From contig JADDOH010024902.1 in assembly GCA_016648135.1 (NCBI GenBank), positions 62,001-126,000 of the forward strand: 64,000 nt of DNA, given 5' to 3'. The notes under the pieces are model-generated. The model did no database searches, had not been told where the DNA came from, and saw nothing but the letters and a program-made list of their open reading frames with translations. Positions 54,589 to 64,000 of this stretch are shown here, piece by piece. A program made the position numbers and the translations under genes. Positions within the stretch are counted from its first letter, which is position 1. Every line of letters begins with the position of its first letter. This stretch comes from Agrypnia vestita. Taxonomy: Eukaryota > Arthropoda > Insecta > Trichoptera > Phryganeidae.

Positions 54589-54875
54589 AGTAGCGAGCAC
54601 AGAAAGGTGTCCACTCTTTAAAAATGAATGAATAAAGGAGTTCTAAGAATTAGTTTCTCGTACCCATTGTTTTTTCTCACTCAAACATTGAGACTAGTTT
54701 AGGGGCAACTTTCAACCTATCAGCATTGTGTATTTTTATTATTTGTGAAGGATGGAAAAATTTAAGCAACTGAGCTTATTACAAAACAAATTAATATTAA
54801 CTTTAGCATCACAAAAAGTGAGTTCCAGAGCTATAGCACGAGAGATCGGATGCAGTCAGACTTTAGTGCTTAATT
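54589..54875 (+). mobile_element. Tc1-like element 5' end with transposase start
   Basis: ACAGTAGCGAGCACAGAAAG at 54589 is Tc1-TIR-like. The frame from 54752 reads MEKFKQLSLLQNKLILTLAS, then SSRAIAREIGCSQTLVLNF, a Tc1-type N-terminal helix-turn-helix. After about 54876 the frame runs into a LINE insertion, so the 151-codon open frame is a chance fusion. Confidence 0.6.
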
Positions 54876-54877
54876 TT

Positions 54878-55180
54878 AACCAACCATCGCGCCATTTCTC
54901 CGCAGGGGTAGGCAGAGAGGATAGAACGCCATATTCCTCTATCTTGGCACACTACTTTTGCTTCTGCTACATTCATACATCTTCTCATGCGTGCTCTAAG
55001 GTTTTTGAGGCTTTTAACAGGGCCATCCTCCAATACTTGTCGAATCTGATCATGCCAGGTCTTTTGCGGAGGTCCTCTATTCCTGCTACCTTCAACACTT
55101 GCCAACCATCCTTTCCTTACTCATACGTTCTACATGACCAAACCATCTCAGCACTCCTTTCTTTATTCTATCTACCATGC
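54878..55180 (-). pseudogene. LINE tail relic inserted in Tc1-like element
   Basis: The minus strand reads VEGSRNRGPPQKTWHDQIRQ, then ARMRRCMNVAEAKVVCQDRG, as at 9376-9665. Confidence 0.7.
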
Positions 55181-55183
55181 GCG

Positions 55184-55392
55184 TGCAATGGAAACATTGA
55201 AGCATGACTTCTTTGTAAATGTTTATTTCGGAAAAAAATAGAAATCAAATATTTATGCTACAGATTTTTATGATATATCAAAATATAAATGCCATGATAA
55301 CAATTGTGATAGAAATATTATGAAATATATGTTGTATTCTGATTTTTTTTCCAAATAATTGGTTACGTAAAAGTCATATTCCCACTGCACGC
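55184..55392. mobile_element. MITE GGGGCGTGCA family, copy 2
   Basis: GCGCGTGCAATGGAAACATT-GAAGCATGACTT ... GGTTACGTAAAAGTCAT...CCCACTGCACGCCCCTG. Interior as in 27828-28062. Confidence 0.7.
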
Positions 55393-56167
55393 CCCTGCTA
55401 TCTACCACACTAGTCAGCATTACATTCACTTCTAATTAATTTTATAAAAAAAATTAAAGATTTTGCATGTGCAGCGAAAAAAGGTACCGGAAACAAAAAA
55501 GACATTTTCCGCTGAAGAGGCAGCCACCATGACAAGAGGCATGCCTTTACTGCAGAATGCACAATTTTTTTATTAGTGTAAAGCTAAAGATCCCCCAAGA
55601 AAATGATTTTTTTTTTAATAGTAAAGCGACTTATTTGCCACCCTGTAGAACTAGACATCTCGCGTGTGCAAACACATACTACTATATTAGGATACAGGAC
55701 CATCCTCCAGATGTCCTGATATCCTGGGCTAACTACGCTGCACTCAGACACAGGAGAGCCTCATGTATTATTTATATGGTAGACTGAAATTTTTGAATTT
55801 ATAGACAGGAGTTTTAATATCATGGGTTTTGATCTCATTTCTCAAGAGCGAAATAACAGCAAATTCCGCGCCAAATCCTTAACTCGATTTCATTTGAAGT
55901 ATGATTATCTGTAGTCAACGTGGCTCCATGAGATTTAAAATCAGTAACAGTTTAAAAATTCTAATTGCCAGCTTGCACTGGGCCACGTTGTTTATATCCA
56001 ATTTTATTATTTATTTTTTGCCTTTGATACAATTTTACACAAGAGCAAAAAAATGTTTTGAAATCGATTGGGTTAGGCATTATTAGAGATTATTCCAAAT
56101 ATTATGAGTACATATATCAAAAGTACTTGGTTAAATGTTACTGTTGGCAGCTGTACCATTTTGCCAT
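55393..56167. other. No gene recognised
   Basis: A 76-codon plus frame (55557-55787, with LPPCRTRHLACANTYYY) has no known motif or splice context; the remainder is AT-rich. Confidence 0.3.
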
Positions 56168-56640
56168 CGTAGTATAGTAGAACCTCGTCAATTTGAAATT
56201 CTAGGTACCAAAAACAAAATCTCTATGCAATCGCGAAATTCGCCAAAAATCGTAATACTTATGAAAAAAAATGTTGATTTTTTGAAAAAAATAATTTTTA
56301 TGCATATATTTCAAGAAAACATTCGCGACATTCCTATTGCTAAAAAACTTAGTGACATATTTGCGAAAAAAAATTCCGTATCACGTTTGAATGGCCTTAA
56401 TGAAAAATGTTTAGTTATCTTTGAACTTATGGAAGGCTTCTTCAATCTTCGCTCAATTTTAACTTTCAAATGCGCCTTTTTTCGGGCTCAGCCATGCGCA
56501 TCATTACTTTTTTACAACTTCTTAAAAAATTACAATTATTTGTGATAAAATGTATTGATTTGTGGCGCAAGGCTCTAAAAATTATTTCGAATTACAAATT
56601 ACCGGGAATTTCAAATTATCGAGGTTAATCTACTATGAAA
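56168..56640. mobile_element. Tigger-like MITE
   Basis: Ends TAGTAGAACCTCGTCAATTT and AAATTATCGAGGTTAATCTACTA are inverted. Family of 62521-63013. The 136-codon frame inside (56135-56545) may be a decayed transposase part: NIRDIPIAKKLSDIFAKKNS and VSRLNGL. Confidence 0.65.
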
Positions 56641-57010
56641 ATAACTTTTTGGGTCCTGTGTATTTTAAATATTTTAAAATATCGAGTACAAGTACAAATA
56701 TACTATACTGGTATTTTTGTCTCGGATTCTCAACTAATGAAAAGGTTTTTACATGCCTAATGTCTGAGAATGAAATAATAAAAATGTTACTATTATTTAA
56801 TGCCGTCAGGTACATACACCTATTAATATAATAATTATCTTATAATATTGTCATGTTTCTATTTCCCTGTCTAAAAAGAAAACTTTACTGGGACCTGCAA
56901 CCTGACAACTTTTGTGCTTATCAAACCATTCTGTCTTCTGGTTCATAGTGACATGTTCTGATTCAGCAAAACAAAGAAATAATGCCGGAAACATTTACAA
57001 CCGATTTTCA

Positions 57011-57017
57011 TATAAAT
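57011..57017 (+). promoter_or_regulatory. TATA box of secreted peptide gene 2
   Basis: TATAAAT exactly 74 bp before the ATG, matching gene 1. Confidence 0.55.
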
Positions 57018-57084
57018 TGCTGGTCAGAGGGAATTTCAATTTAGTTTGTTTTTAATAAGAAAAGTACACACACATCTTTCAGAA

Positions 57085-58949
57085 ATGGCGACATTTTCAG
57101 TCAATTTTGGCTCGAGAATTATATTTTTGTACTTCTTTTTGACATTTATGTTATTCATTCAAGCTGTAAGTATTCTTATTTTATTTTTAATGTTTACAGC
57201 ATTTACTTTGTGGTTGTACATAATCATTAATTTTAAAAAAACTAACAAACTTTCTACATTGATTGTTTTTAATGTCTACTAGTTTCGATACCACTATACC
57301 TTCGTCAGGATAAACGCACAATAACTGTTCCATAAATAAAAAATTTTGAATGTTGAGTGGGGGGAGTATGGCTTCTTTTGTGGTCTCCCTGAAATTAATT
57401 GAAAGTAAACTTCACCCACACTTCACTCCATCCTGCTAGTTATAATAATTATTTGGAAGGTGTAAAAATGAAGACGAAAGGTGTAGAGCCAATGATATAA
57501 TAAAGTGTAGATAGATTACAAGCGTGAAATCTTGCCAACTCAAAAGTAAGGAAAATTGCTTTACTTGCATTCGTTATTGGACAGACCTTCTTTGTGATCG
57601 GGAGTGATGCAACGCCGAAAAAAAGACCCGGGGAAAAAGAAACACAGTATCGCTTACTATTGTAAGAATAAGTATGTTATTTTAGTCACCGTGACTTCAA
57701 ATTACCTGATTTTTACGTGATTACTTGATTATGTGATTTATTGTCTCTTTCAATGCAATATTTGCTACATATGAAAGCTGGCTAGTATGGGAATAACGTG
57801 TCTATATTATAGTATGTCAATGTGTAGAGCTATGAAATATGACAGAAATCTCAAATACTTCGATCTGATAATAAATTTAGCGGAACATTTTGATTCTAAA
57901 AGGCAGTCTTTATTTTATTCTATTGACTATAGCTGATTTACCGGATATCAGATTTCATCATACTAAATTTTGTTTTTTTTATTTTTTGCCTACATTGTTC
58001 CACTTGGTAACTATGTCATCTTGGTCAGAGGAATCTCTTCATCGAGGTATCTTTACAATATCATGACCAACAAACAACCTGCCTTAAAACTGGATTATAT
58101 ACTCCACTGCCAGGATTACAACATGCATGTTTCCGTACTGCAAACAAGCAATCTTAGCCAGCATTTAATCACCTCTATTAAGCAGGCAAGGGTTATGCGG
58201 TGAGAATGTTAAAGCATGCATTTATGCAAACATATATTTTGGAATAAAAAAAATAAATTATTCGACTGATATTAAAGCGGTACATTCACTGCAAATGCAT
58301 ATTTCGGCGTTTTTTTACGAAAATGTGGGTTTTTATTATTCATTTATATCAGAATGTATATGATAGATTGCATTTTTTTTAGGGCGATAACTTAGATAGA
58401 ACCTTTGTTCTTGTATAGAAGTAAGTAAATATTTTGATAGATGAGGTACTTTGCGGGGATGCCTGACGCCGACGAAAGCGAAGAATATATGATCGTCTCT
58501 TTCTATTAAAACCTTACTGTTTTAGCAACATATGTACCATAAATATGTAACGAACGTGTAATTTTTATTCGATTTGCGCTCAGACGACATGTCGCGCACA
58601 GCTTGAAAGCACATGATCTATCAATGTAATTTGACAGATACGCATGTTTGTGAATCGGCTGTCTCGCCTTAAATTTTCGTAATCGATAAGTTGCTTTAAT
58701 GACATTGTATTTTATTACCGCATATGTTCATTATGTATATGATGTATTTAATTGTATTCACAGGCCAGTCCTTCAAGATTCGGATTATTCAATGGTGACT
58801 TCAGGTCTAAATCCAAACTGCCGCATGTACCCTTTGACAGATTCAGACCAATTTATTTCAATTACAGACCAATACTCAGGAAGACGGAATATATTGGGTT
58901 TAGTAAATCCGGGGTGCTTGGTAATTCTAAACTGCCTCCACTCTCATAA
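57085..58949 (+). CDS. Small secreted protein, paralogue 2 (two exons)
   Basis: Exons 57085-57165 and 58764-58949 (GCT|GTAAGT, TTCACAG|GCC, phase 0) give 88 aa. Exon 1 is a signal peptide (MATFSVNFGSR, hydrophobic IIFLYFFLTFMLFI, then QA with cleavage expected before or after ASP). The mature part has SRFGLFNGDFRSKSK (31-45), RPIYFNYRPI (55-64) and EYIGFSKSGVLGN (69-81), no cysteine, strongly basic. It has the same intron position, phase and promoter spacing as the gene 3.5 kb upstream, so the two are tandem duplicates. The intron carries an R2 repeat (57487-57810) and another dispersed repeat (58300-58412). The C-terminal tail differs (KLPPLS against TNRG). Family unknown to me. Confidence 0.75.
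57487..57810 (+). repeat. Dispersed repeat R2, copy without MITEs
   Basis: Lies in the intron of peptide gene 2. It shows the unoccupied TTA site (GCTTTACTTGCATTCG) that in the 30-kb copy received two MITEs. Confidence 0.75.
58300..58412 (+). repeat. Dispersed repeat, partner of 19935-20035
   Basis: ACGAAAATGTGGGTTTTTAT...GATAACTTAGATAGAACCTT, inverted in the other copy. Intronic. Confidence 0.6.
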
Positions 58950-60100
58950 AGAGTTTTCTGCATGAAATTAAAACAATGTTTTAAATAATAATTGTTTCGT
59001 CTTATTTATTATTCTTGTATTTAATCTTTTCTAAGTTTTACATTTTGTAAAATCTGTGATTTAAAGAATCATTGTACTTTTGACTGTATAGAATTAATTG
59101 TAACAACATGTGATGTGATACAATTTGTTAAATTATAAATTCATCTATTGTTGCCTAAAACTATTCATCTATTGTTGTAACCAATGTTTAATTTTTTGGG
59201 TCTAATTTTCTAATTTTTGGGTCACTGTGTGCGCGATAAAATATTTGGTGCAATTCAAAGAACTAATGGAGAAAAAATCATTATATGACGGGTATAAAAG
59301 AAAGGCTGAAAATCAAAAATATTTAAAAAATGTTCTGAACGGAGTCTCCGAGTATTACTAATTTAGAATTATGTTTTTTATAAATTTATAGACTACATTT
59401 CCTATAAAATCTCAAATTCAGTATTCTTAATTAGTAATCCTCGAAGACTGCAATCTTGTTTTTTGGATCTGCTGCTTTCGCTTTTATACCCCATAAAAAA
59501 TATATATAAGATTATTTATTAGAGTTTATATATTTACATAGTATAAATAAGAAGATAGATACACATTAAATTTAACTAATATGTATATGTTTCTGATGAT
59601 CCAGTAAACTTTTTTGCATTATGTTATAATTTGTAAGCACCTATATTTTGACAGAAAATTGGTTGTAATCAAGAAATTTATTTATTTTCTTCAACAATAT
59701 CAGGCCGAAATTAAAAATTTTATCAGAAAAAATATTTTGTATTTCATGTGAGTCAAACCGTAAACTAAAATATAAATGCTTTGCTCTTTGTATATTCGAG
59801 ATGTCTTTTAATGTTCAAGTCTTGAATTTTGTGGTTTCCTAAGGCAGTGAATGGATTCCAATATAATTTGTGAAAATTAGCCTTCACGGTCTCTCCGAAA
59901 AGGAACAGAGTCCCCAAATCTGGGACTGCCGTGCGGAGCAGAGAAGAGATGGAAGGCTTACAACCTGTCATTGGCAGGTTTGAAGGTCTTTTATGTCGAT
60001 TACGTTTACCATTTCTTCCATCTCCCCCCCCTCGCCTTTAGAGTGCCATTTTTTTTATTTTGTGCGTTAAATTGACAAAACAATAACACCCGTCTGCACT
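58950..60100. other. No gene recognised
   Basis: AT-rich to about 59750. 59880-60000 is GC-balanced, with a 68-codon minus frame lacking known motifs. Confidence 0.35.
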
Positions 60101-60109
60101 GCAACCAAC

Positions 60110-60440
60110 CGGGCCCCACCGCGACCGCAGCTCCAACAGGACACATATTGTCCGATTGGACAGACCAGACCGTATGCACTTTATATGCAATACCTTGGTT
60201 TTGGGTAGCATAGATAAACTAGCTTTGCACGACCCACACTGTCCGAAAAAAGGAATCTCATAGATATCACCATCCTTGACTGTATAGGGATTTATCCTTT
60301 GACAAGGCAAAAATCTTATCAACAGAACCGTACCTTATACCCAGATTAGTGAAGGAGTCCATTGAAATATACAAACATCCCAATTTCAATAGAGATGACA
60401 GTTACAAACTACCAAGTATTTGGCGCCCTGTTCTAACGAC
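60110..60440 (+). pseudogene. Penelope-like element C-terminal relic
   Basis: Plus-frame pieces read DKLALHDPHCPKKGIS, FDKAKILSTEPYLIPR and then LVKESIEIYKHPNFNRDDSY-KLPSIWRPVL. The last is the typical end of the GIY-YIG endonuclease part of insect PLEs (F....IL........R...E.IEI.KH.NNFN.D.GY.L...W.P). Frame changes separate the pieces. Confidence 0.6.
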
Positions 60441-60589
60441 ACTAATTCAACCTTTGAGAGAAGTCGCAGTAAAATCCGCCAACGTAACTAGTACATATTG
60501 CACACTGGCGACCTCTATTGTAGAAGAAGAGAACACTCCACAACTAAGTGCATACAATTTACACCCTAGAAAGCAGCACCTTTAATCAG

Positions 60590-60715
60590 TCCGACCTCCA
60601 CCTCCGCGGGTAAAGGTCGTCCTCCTAAAGGTGGATAAGTATCCAACGAAACGTCGAGATTCGCTTCGCTAATACATACGGTGCATATAAAATATCCGAA
60701 ATTACAGTTAAATGT
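60590..60715 (+). mobile_element. Penelope-like 3' terminus
   Basis: GTAAAGGTCGTCCTCCTAAA...CAACGAAACGTCGAGATTCG...TATCCGAAATTACAGTTAAA matches the right arm of the 14570-14917 palindrome and follows the PLE relic, which ties that palindrome family to PLEs. Confidence 0.6.
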
Positions 60716-62520
60716 ACACTGAAAATTGCCCCTTCCTGAATATTACGAACTTAATTTAAAAAAATCAAAGTAGCATTCGCAAAACACAATCGCAGATATT
60801 TTCTTTATATGTATTTTTGAGTATTTAGTTTAACCTTTTTATAATTGTTTTAAAATTTACAAGCTCGTGGTAATTTTCGCAACAAGCTAAACATAGTGGA
60901 ACCAGCCATGGTACCACAGCGTGTACCAAGAAGCTTCCGTTGGTTCACCCCTATATATTTTGACAGTCTGTTCTTACCTCTTAGGGCCCATTGTATTATC
61001 TCGTATTATAGAAGTCTTTTGTAAAAACCTCAGATTTTTACGAAAACAGGTTGTATGATTGGTGGAAGACACAATAACCAATGGTTTTAAATGAAAGATT
61101 ACTATAAACTAAGTTCATACAACTGACCCTTAATCTTGAATAAGTATTTTGTGTCCCAGACTGAAAATAAATTGAAAAAACACGATTCAAAGACAAGCCT
61201 TTTATTGGATCATATAACAAACTTAAATTATTTTCTTATTTAAATGTCTGTGTACACATGAGACACCTTAGGAGACGAAAGGAACAGGCAATGAGAGGTA
61301 TTGCATTAAACAACGACCACTTTTATGGAAATATAAAACTTTTTTTCTTTAAATATTCTAATTACACCAAAATTCAATGGAAAATTTAAGGCTGCTATGT
61401 CTAAAGAAAAATATGTCCATAAGCAGGTAGGTACTTTTCCCCAGTTTTATTTCTGTTATGTACTGTATGCATGCACGAATAAATTGATTGATTAATATAA
61501 TAAGGTTTTCACAATCGTTAGGTGGGAAAGAGCGGTTACAGTTTTAATTTAATTCATAGAAATATTTAGTAATATCCTCGCACAAGTTTAACCGTAGACA
61601 TTGTAGCAAAAACAATAGTAAAAGTAAGTATTAATTCATAGTTCAACTCTTTAACTTAGTATTTAAATAAGATTCTTAAATAAGACCTCACCGATTTGTA
61701 CTTTTTATAGCATCATTCATCTAAATGAATAATAGATTTTTTAGTTCATATTAACTTTTATGTCTATAGCTTTATGGAATAATAGTCAATAATGTTACAT
61801 CAGAATCATGACGAAGAGAGTTTTAATCAAATTAAAAATATGCATGAGTAATATGAAGTGAGATGGATGTGAAGATTTTGCGTGATGAAATCAAAAATCT
61901 CAATATATACAAATATTTCAGTTAAACAATACTTATGATGCAAATTTCTATCAAGAGACGATTCTCATCTAGTGAGAAAGGTCTACAGTACAAATGTATA
62001 TGATTTGCCTCCTCAAAGAATGGACATGAGCTGCTGTACAATAATAATTTCCTTATATTAAGACCATCATTAAAAATTAAATTAAAAACAATCTAAAATC
62101 TCATCTCAATATAGCCTCGTCTTTGACAAGTATCTCTCGTCATTCGAGTCACACATCACATTGAAAATATAAAATAGTTTTTTCTCATCTGAAAGTGCTT
62201 CGAGCTTTTAATTCATACCATTAAACTAGAAATATTGGCCTTCATCATTATTCGGCGCAATTTTAGTATTCCATGTATGCGAGAATGTTTTGACGTGGCT
62301 TATTAGCAAAGGTTTTCAGGGCCCTGCGATATAGGCGTATTACGGGGGCAGTACTAGCTGAAATTTTAGAACAAATTTCGACAGTTATCAATCAGAATTC
62401 ATTGTACCATGTTTTAAATTGGCTTTATTAACAATGATTTTGAATTGAAAACCTAATTTGTTGTTTATCTAGCGTTGTATCTTCATAAAAACAAGAACAA
62501 CATAGTTTATAAATCTCACA
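60716..62520. other. No gene seen
   Basis: AT-rich. 61440-61500 ends like a LINE/SINE tail (GCACGAATAAATTGATTGAT). No coding is recognised on either strand. Confidence 0.4.
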
Positions 62521-63013
62521 CAGTAAAACCCCGTTAATTCGAACTCCAATAATTCAAAATTAGCCATAATTTGAAAATTTTCAAACCCACAAGTCCCAAA
62601 ATATTAATTTCATAGTAAATTACCACCGATAGTTTTAGAACCCTGGTAATTTGTAATTTTTAAATTTGACAAAATTAAAAGAATCAATTTGATTTTTTCG
62701 CAACAATTTTTGCGGAAACAACAAATATGTCAATTCCGGGTATTAGTAGTAAAAATGCCACGATCTTTGTACACATTAGCATAATAAATATTGCATTTCG
62801 AAATGATTTCTTAAAATATACAAAAAAAAAAAACATTTTTCACTAAATTAATGCCTTTTTTCATGAGATATGATTTTTGGCAAATTTTGCAATCGATTTC
62901 ACAAAAAAATCTCACCTTTTTTTATGCCTTGAATTTCAAATTAACTCGGTTCCGCATAATTCAAAATATTTTTTTGGGTTCCTTGAACTTCGAATTAACG
63001 AGGTGTTACTGTA
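62521..63013. mobile_element. Tigger-like MITE, best copy
   Basis: Ends CAGTAAAACCCCGTTAATTC and GAATTAACGAGGTGTTACTG are inverted; TA follows on the right. It is the reference copy for 41345, 44270, 45950 and 56168. Confidence 0.75.
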
Positions 63014-63660
63014 CCAAGAACAGAGCAGATCCAATTCGTAAATATGCAAACAATGTTCTTTCAACAAATCTTGAGGTATCTATCAAAAATTAAACTAACA
63101 TAATAATGATTGACTGCTGTAGCAATATTGCTGTGGTTGCAAGAAAAGGACAGAAAGAAATTTTCCATGCACCCTGTAGCCTAAGAAATTTTCCGTAACA
63201 AATTAATACAAATCTTAAACAGTACAATAAGAATAAAATATGCTGACTTGGTTAACTATAATACACAATCCCTTTGGTATACAATGAAAAATTCACATAT
63301 TGCAATAGCGATATATTACTTACCAGCAGGAAGTTAAGATAAATGGTTTAAAAGAAAATATATTAATACAAGAGTCAGCGGCAGACAAAATAAAATGATT
63401 TTAAGGCCAGAAATGTTAAAAGCACTAGTTGAAGACACAGTTTAGAGCAGTGGAACTAACTAGTACGGTGGAACACGCTTAACATGAAAAGATTTTGCAT
63501 CTTAGAAGAACAAAACTTGCACACATCACCGAATCGTTTAATGTTTATGACTTTACCAATTACTTTCTTAGACCAGACCGGTATCTATCAATAAACAATA
63601 ATAAGGATACAATGAAGCGAAAATAAAATTACGGAAAATCATATATTTTCACAAACATTC
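63014..63660. other. No gene seen
   Basis: AT-rich; nothing recognised. Confidence 0.35.
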
Positions 63661-63889
63661 TTCTATAATCAATTTTTATTCAATTTAGAATTTTTATAAT
63701 TGCATATATTATTATATTTGCTGTAGGAAATGCCCATATTAAATTTATGTAGTAAAAAACAGTTAGTTATATTTGTTTACGTTGAAAACATTGGCATGTT
63801 TTTTAGCCGTTCCGTGCCCAAGTTGTGCACGCGCTCCTTCATGTATACACGATGCTGGCCTGGAAGAGGTCAACATGTAAAAATATATC

Positions 63890-63992
63890 AGCTCCATGGT
63901 TTCACTTTAATCGATTTCCACTGTATGTCAACACGCTTCATTTTTCCCAGATTTAAAATGTCTTCCATTTGAGAATCACCTTTCTCCCACTG
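63890..63992 (-). other. Candidate terminal coding exon, minus strand, at window edge
   Basis: The minus strand has an AATTATTTCAG acceptor at the very edge, then an open frame reading GDSQMEDILNLGKMKRVDIQ, WKSIKVKPWS and stop (TGA). A second acceptor-like CTCTTCCAG precedes another open stretch (VYMKERVHNLGTERLKNM, 63787-63850), and AATAAA follows on the minus strand near 63677. It looks like the 3' end of a gene lying to the right, but I recognise no family. Confidence 0.3.
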
Positions 63993-64000
63993 AAATAATT

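Noticed and set aside
54752..55207. 151-codon frame as a real gene
   Set aside because: It is a chance fusion of a Tc1-like N-terminus with a reversed LINE tail.
58699..58965. 88-codon frame overlapping exon 2 of peptide gene 2
   Set aside because: Different frame from the paralogue-conserved one, and it starts inside the intron.
60038..60322. 94-codon minus frame with several cysteines
   Set aside because: Antisense to the PLE relic; no domain spacing that fits a known cysteine-rich family.
63730..63972. 80-codon plus frame at the right edge
   Set aside because: The minus strand of the same stretch has splice-like signals and a more protein-like reading.
1..64000. CRISPR arrays, rRNA genes, operons
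   Set aside because: The short repeats present are transposon ends, minisatellites or simple repeats; gene structure is eukaryotic.

Overview
This is a eukaryotic, AT-rich, repeat-dense window that looks lepidopteran (butterfly or moth). The support is Helitrons with the A/T target site and a CTAG end behind a GCG-rich hairpin, many TA-target and hAT-type elements, abundant non-LTR retrotransposon tails, GGTAGGTA-like simple repeats, and small intron-split genes with GT-AG junctions. There is no bacterial-style operon and no rRNA gene, and I found no convincing intact tRNA. The species cannot be named from the sequence alone.

Three genes are well supported, all on the + strand. The first is a complete nine-exon ess-2 (Es2/DGCR14, splicing factor ESS-2 homologue) at 37961-48357, predicted 544 aa. 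The other two are a pair of small, intron-split, signal-peptide-bearing paralogues at 53534-54297 (89 aa) and 57085-58949 (88 aa). They share the core R-x-GLFNGDF, a PI-x-x-NY-x-PI block, the same phase-0 intron position and a TATAAAT box exactly 74 bp before each ATG. I do not recognise this secreted family, and it is the most interesting protein-coding content here. Weaker candidate exons lie on the minus strand at 12912-12985, 33426-33560 and 63890-63992, and on the plus strand at 15663-15790.

Layout: 1-5.4 kb holds a Helitron, LINE tails, a TACTCCCTTT element and a TIR element. 5.4-9 kb holds a GC-rich island and a Helitron 3' end carrying a strong heat-shock-element array. 9-20 kb is LINE tails, hAT elements and Penelope-like palindromes. 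20.9-22.9 kb is a hAT element with an intact 8-bp target duplication, itself filled with a LINE fragment and a shorter element. 23-37 kb is MITEs, PLE/LINE relics and a DDE transposase relic. 38-48 kb is ess-2, whose introns hold a Tigger element, a minisatellite and a three-level nested insertion. 49-53 kb is a MITE and a mariner nested in another transposon. 53.5-59 kb is the secreted-peptide pair. 59-64 kb is mostly empty, with a PLE relic and a Tigger MITE.

ESS-2 is a nuclear spliceosome-associated protein and the two small proteins are predicted to be exported; nothing suggests these genes act together. Much of the rest is transposon history that can be ordered in time, because several insertions have their empty target site preserved in another copy of the host repeat inside this same window.
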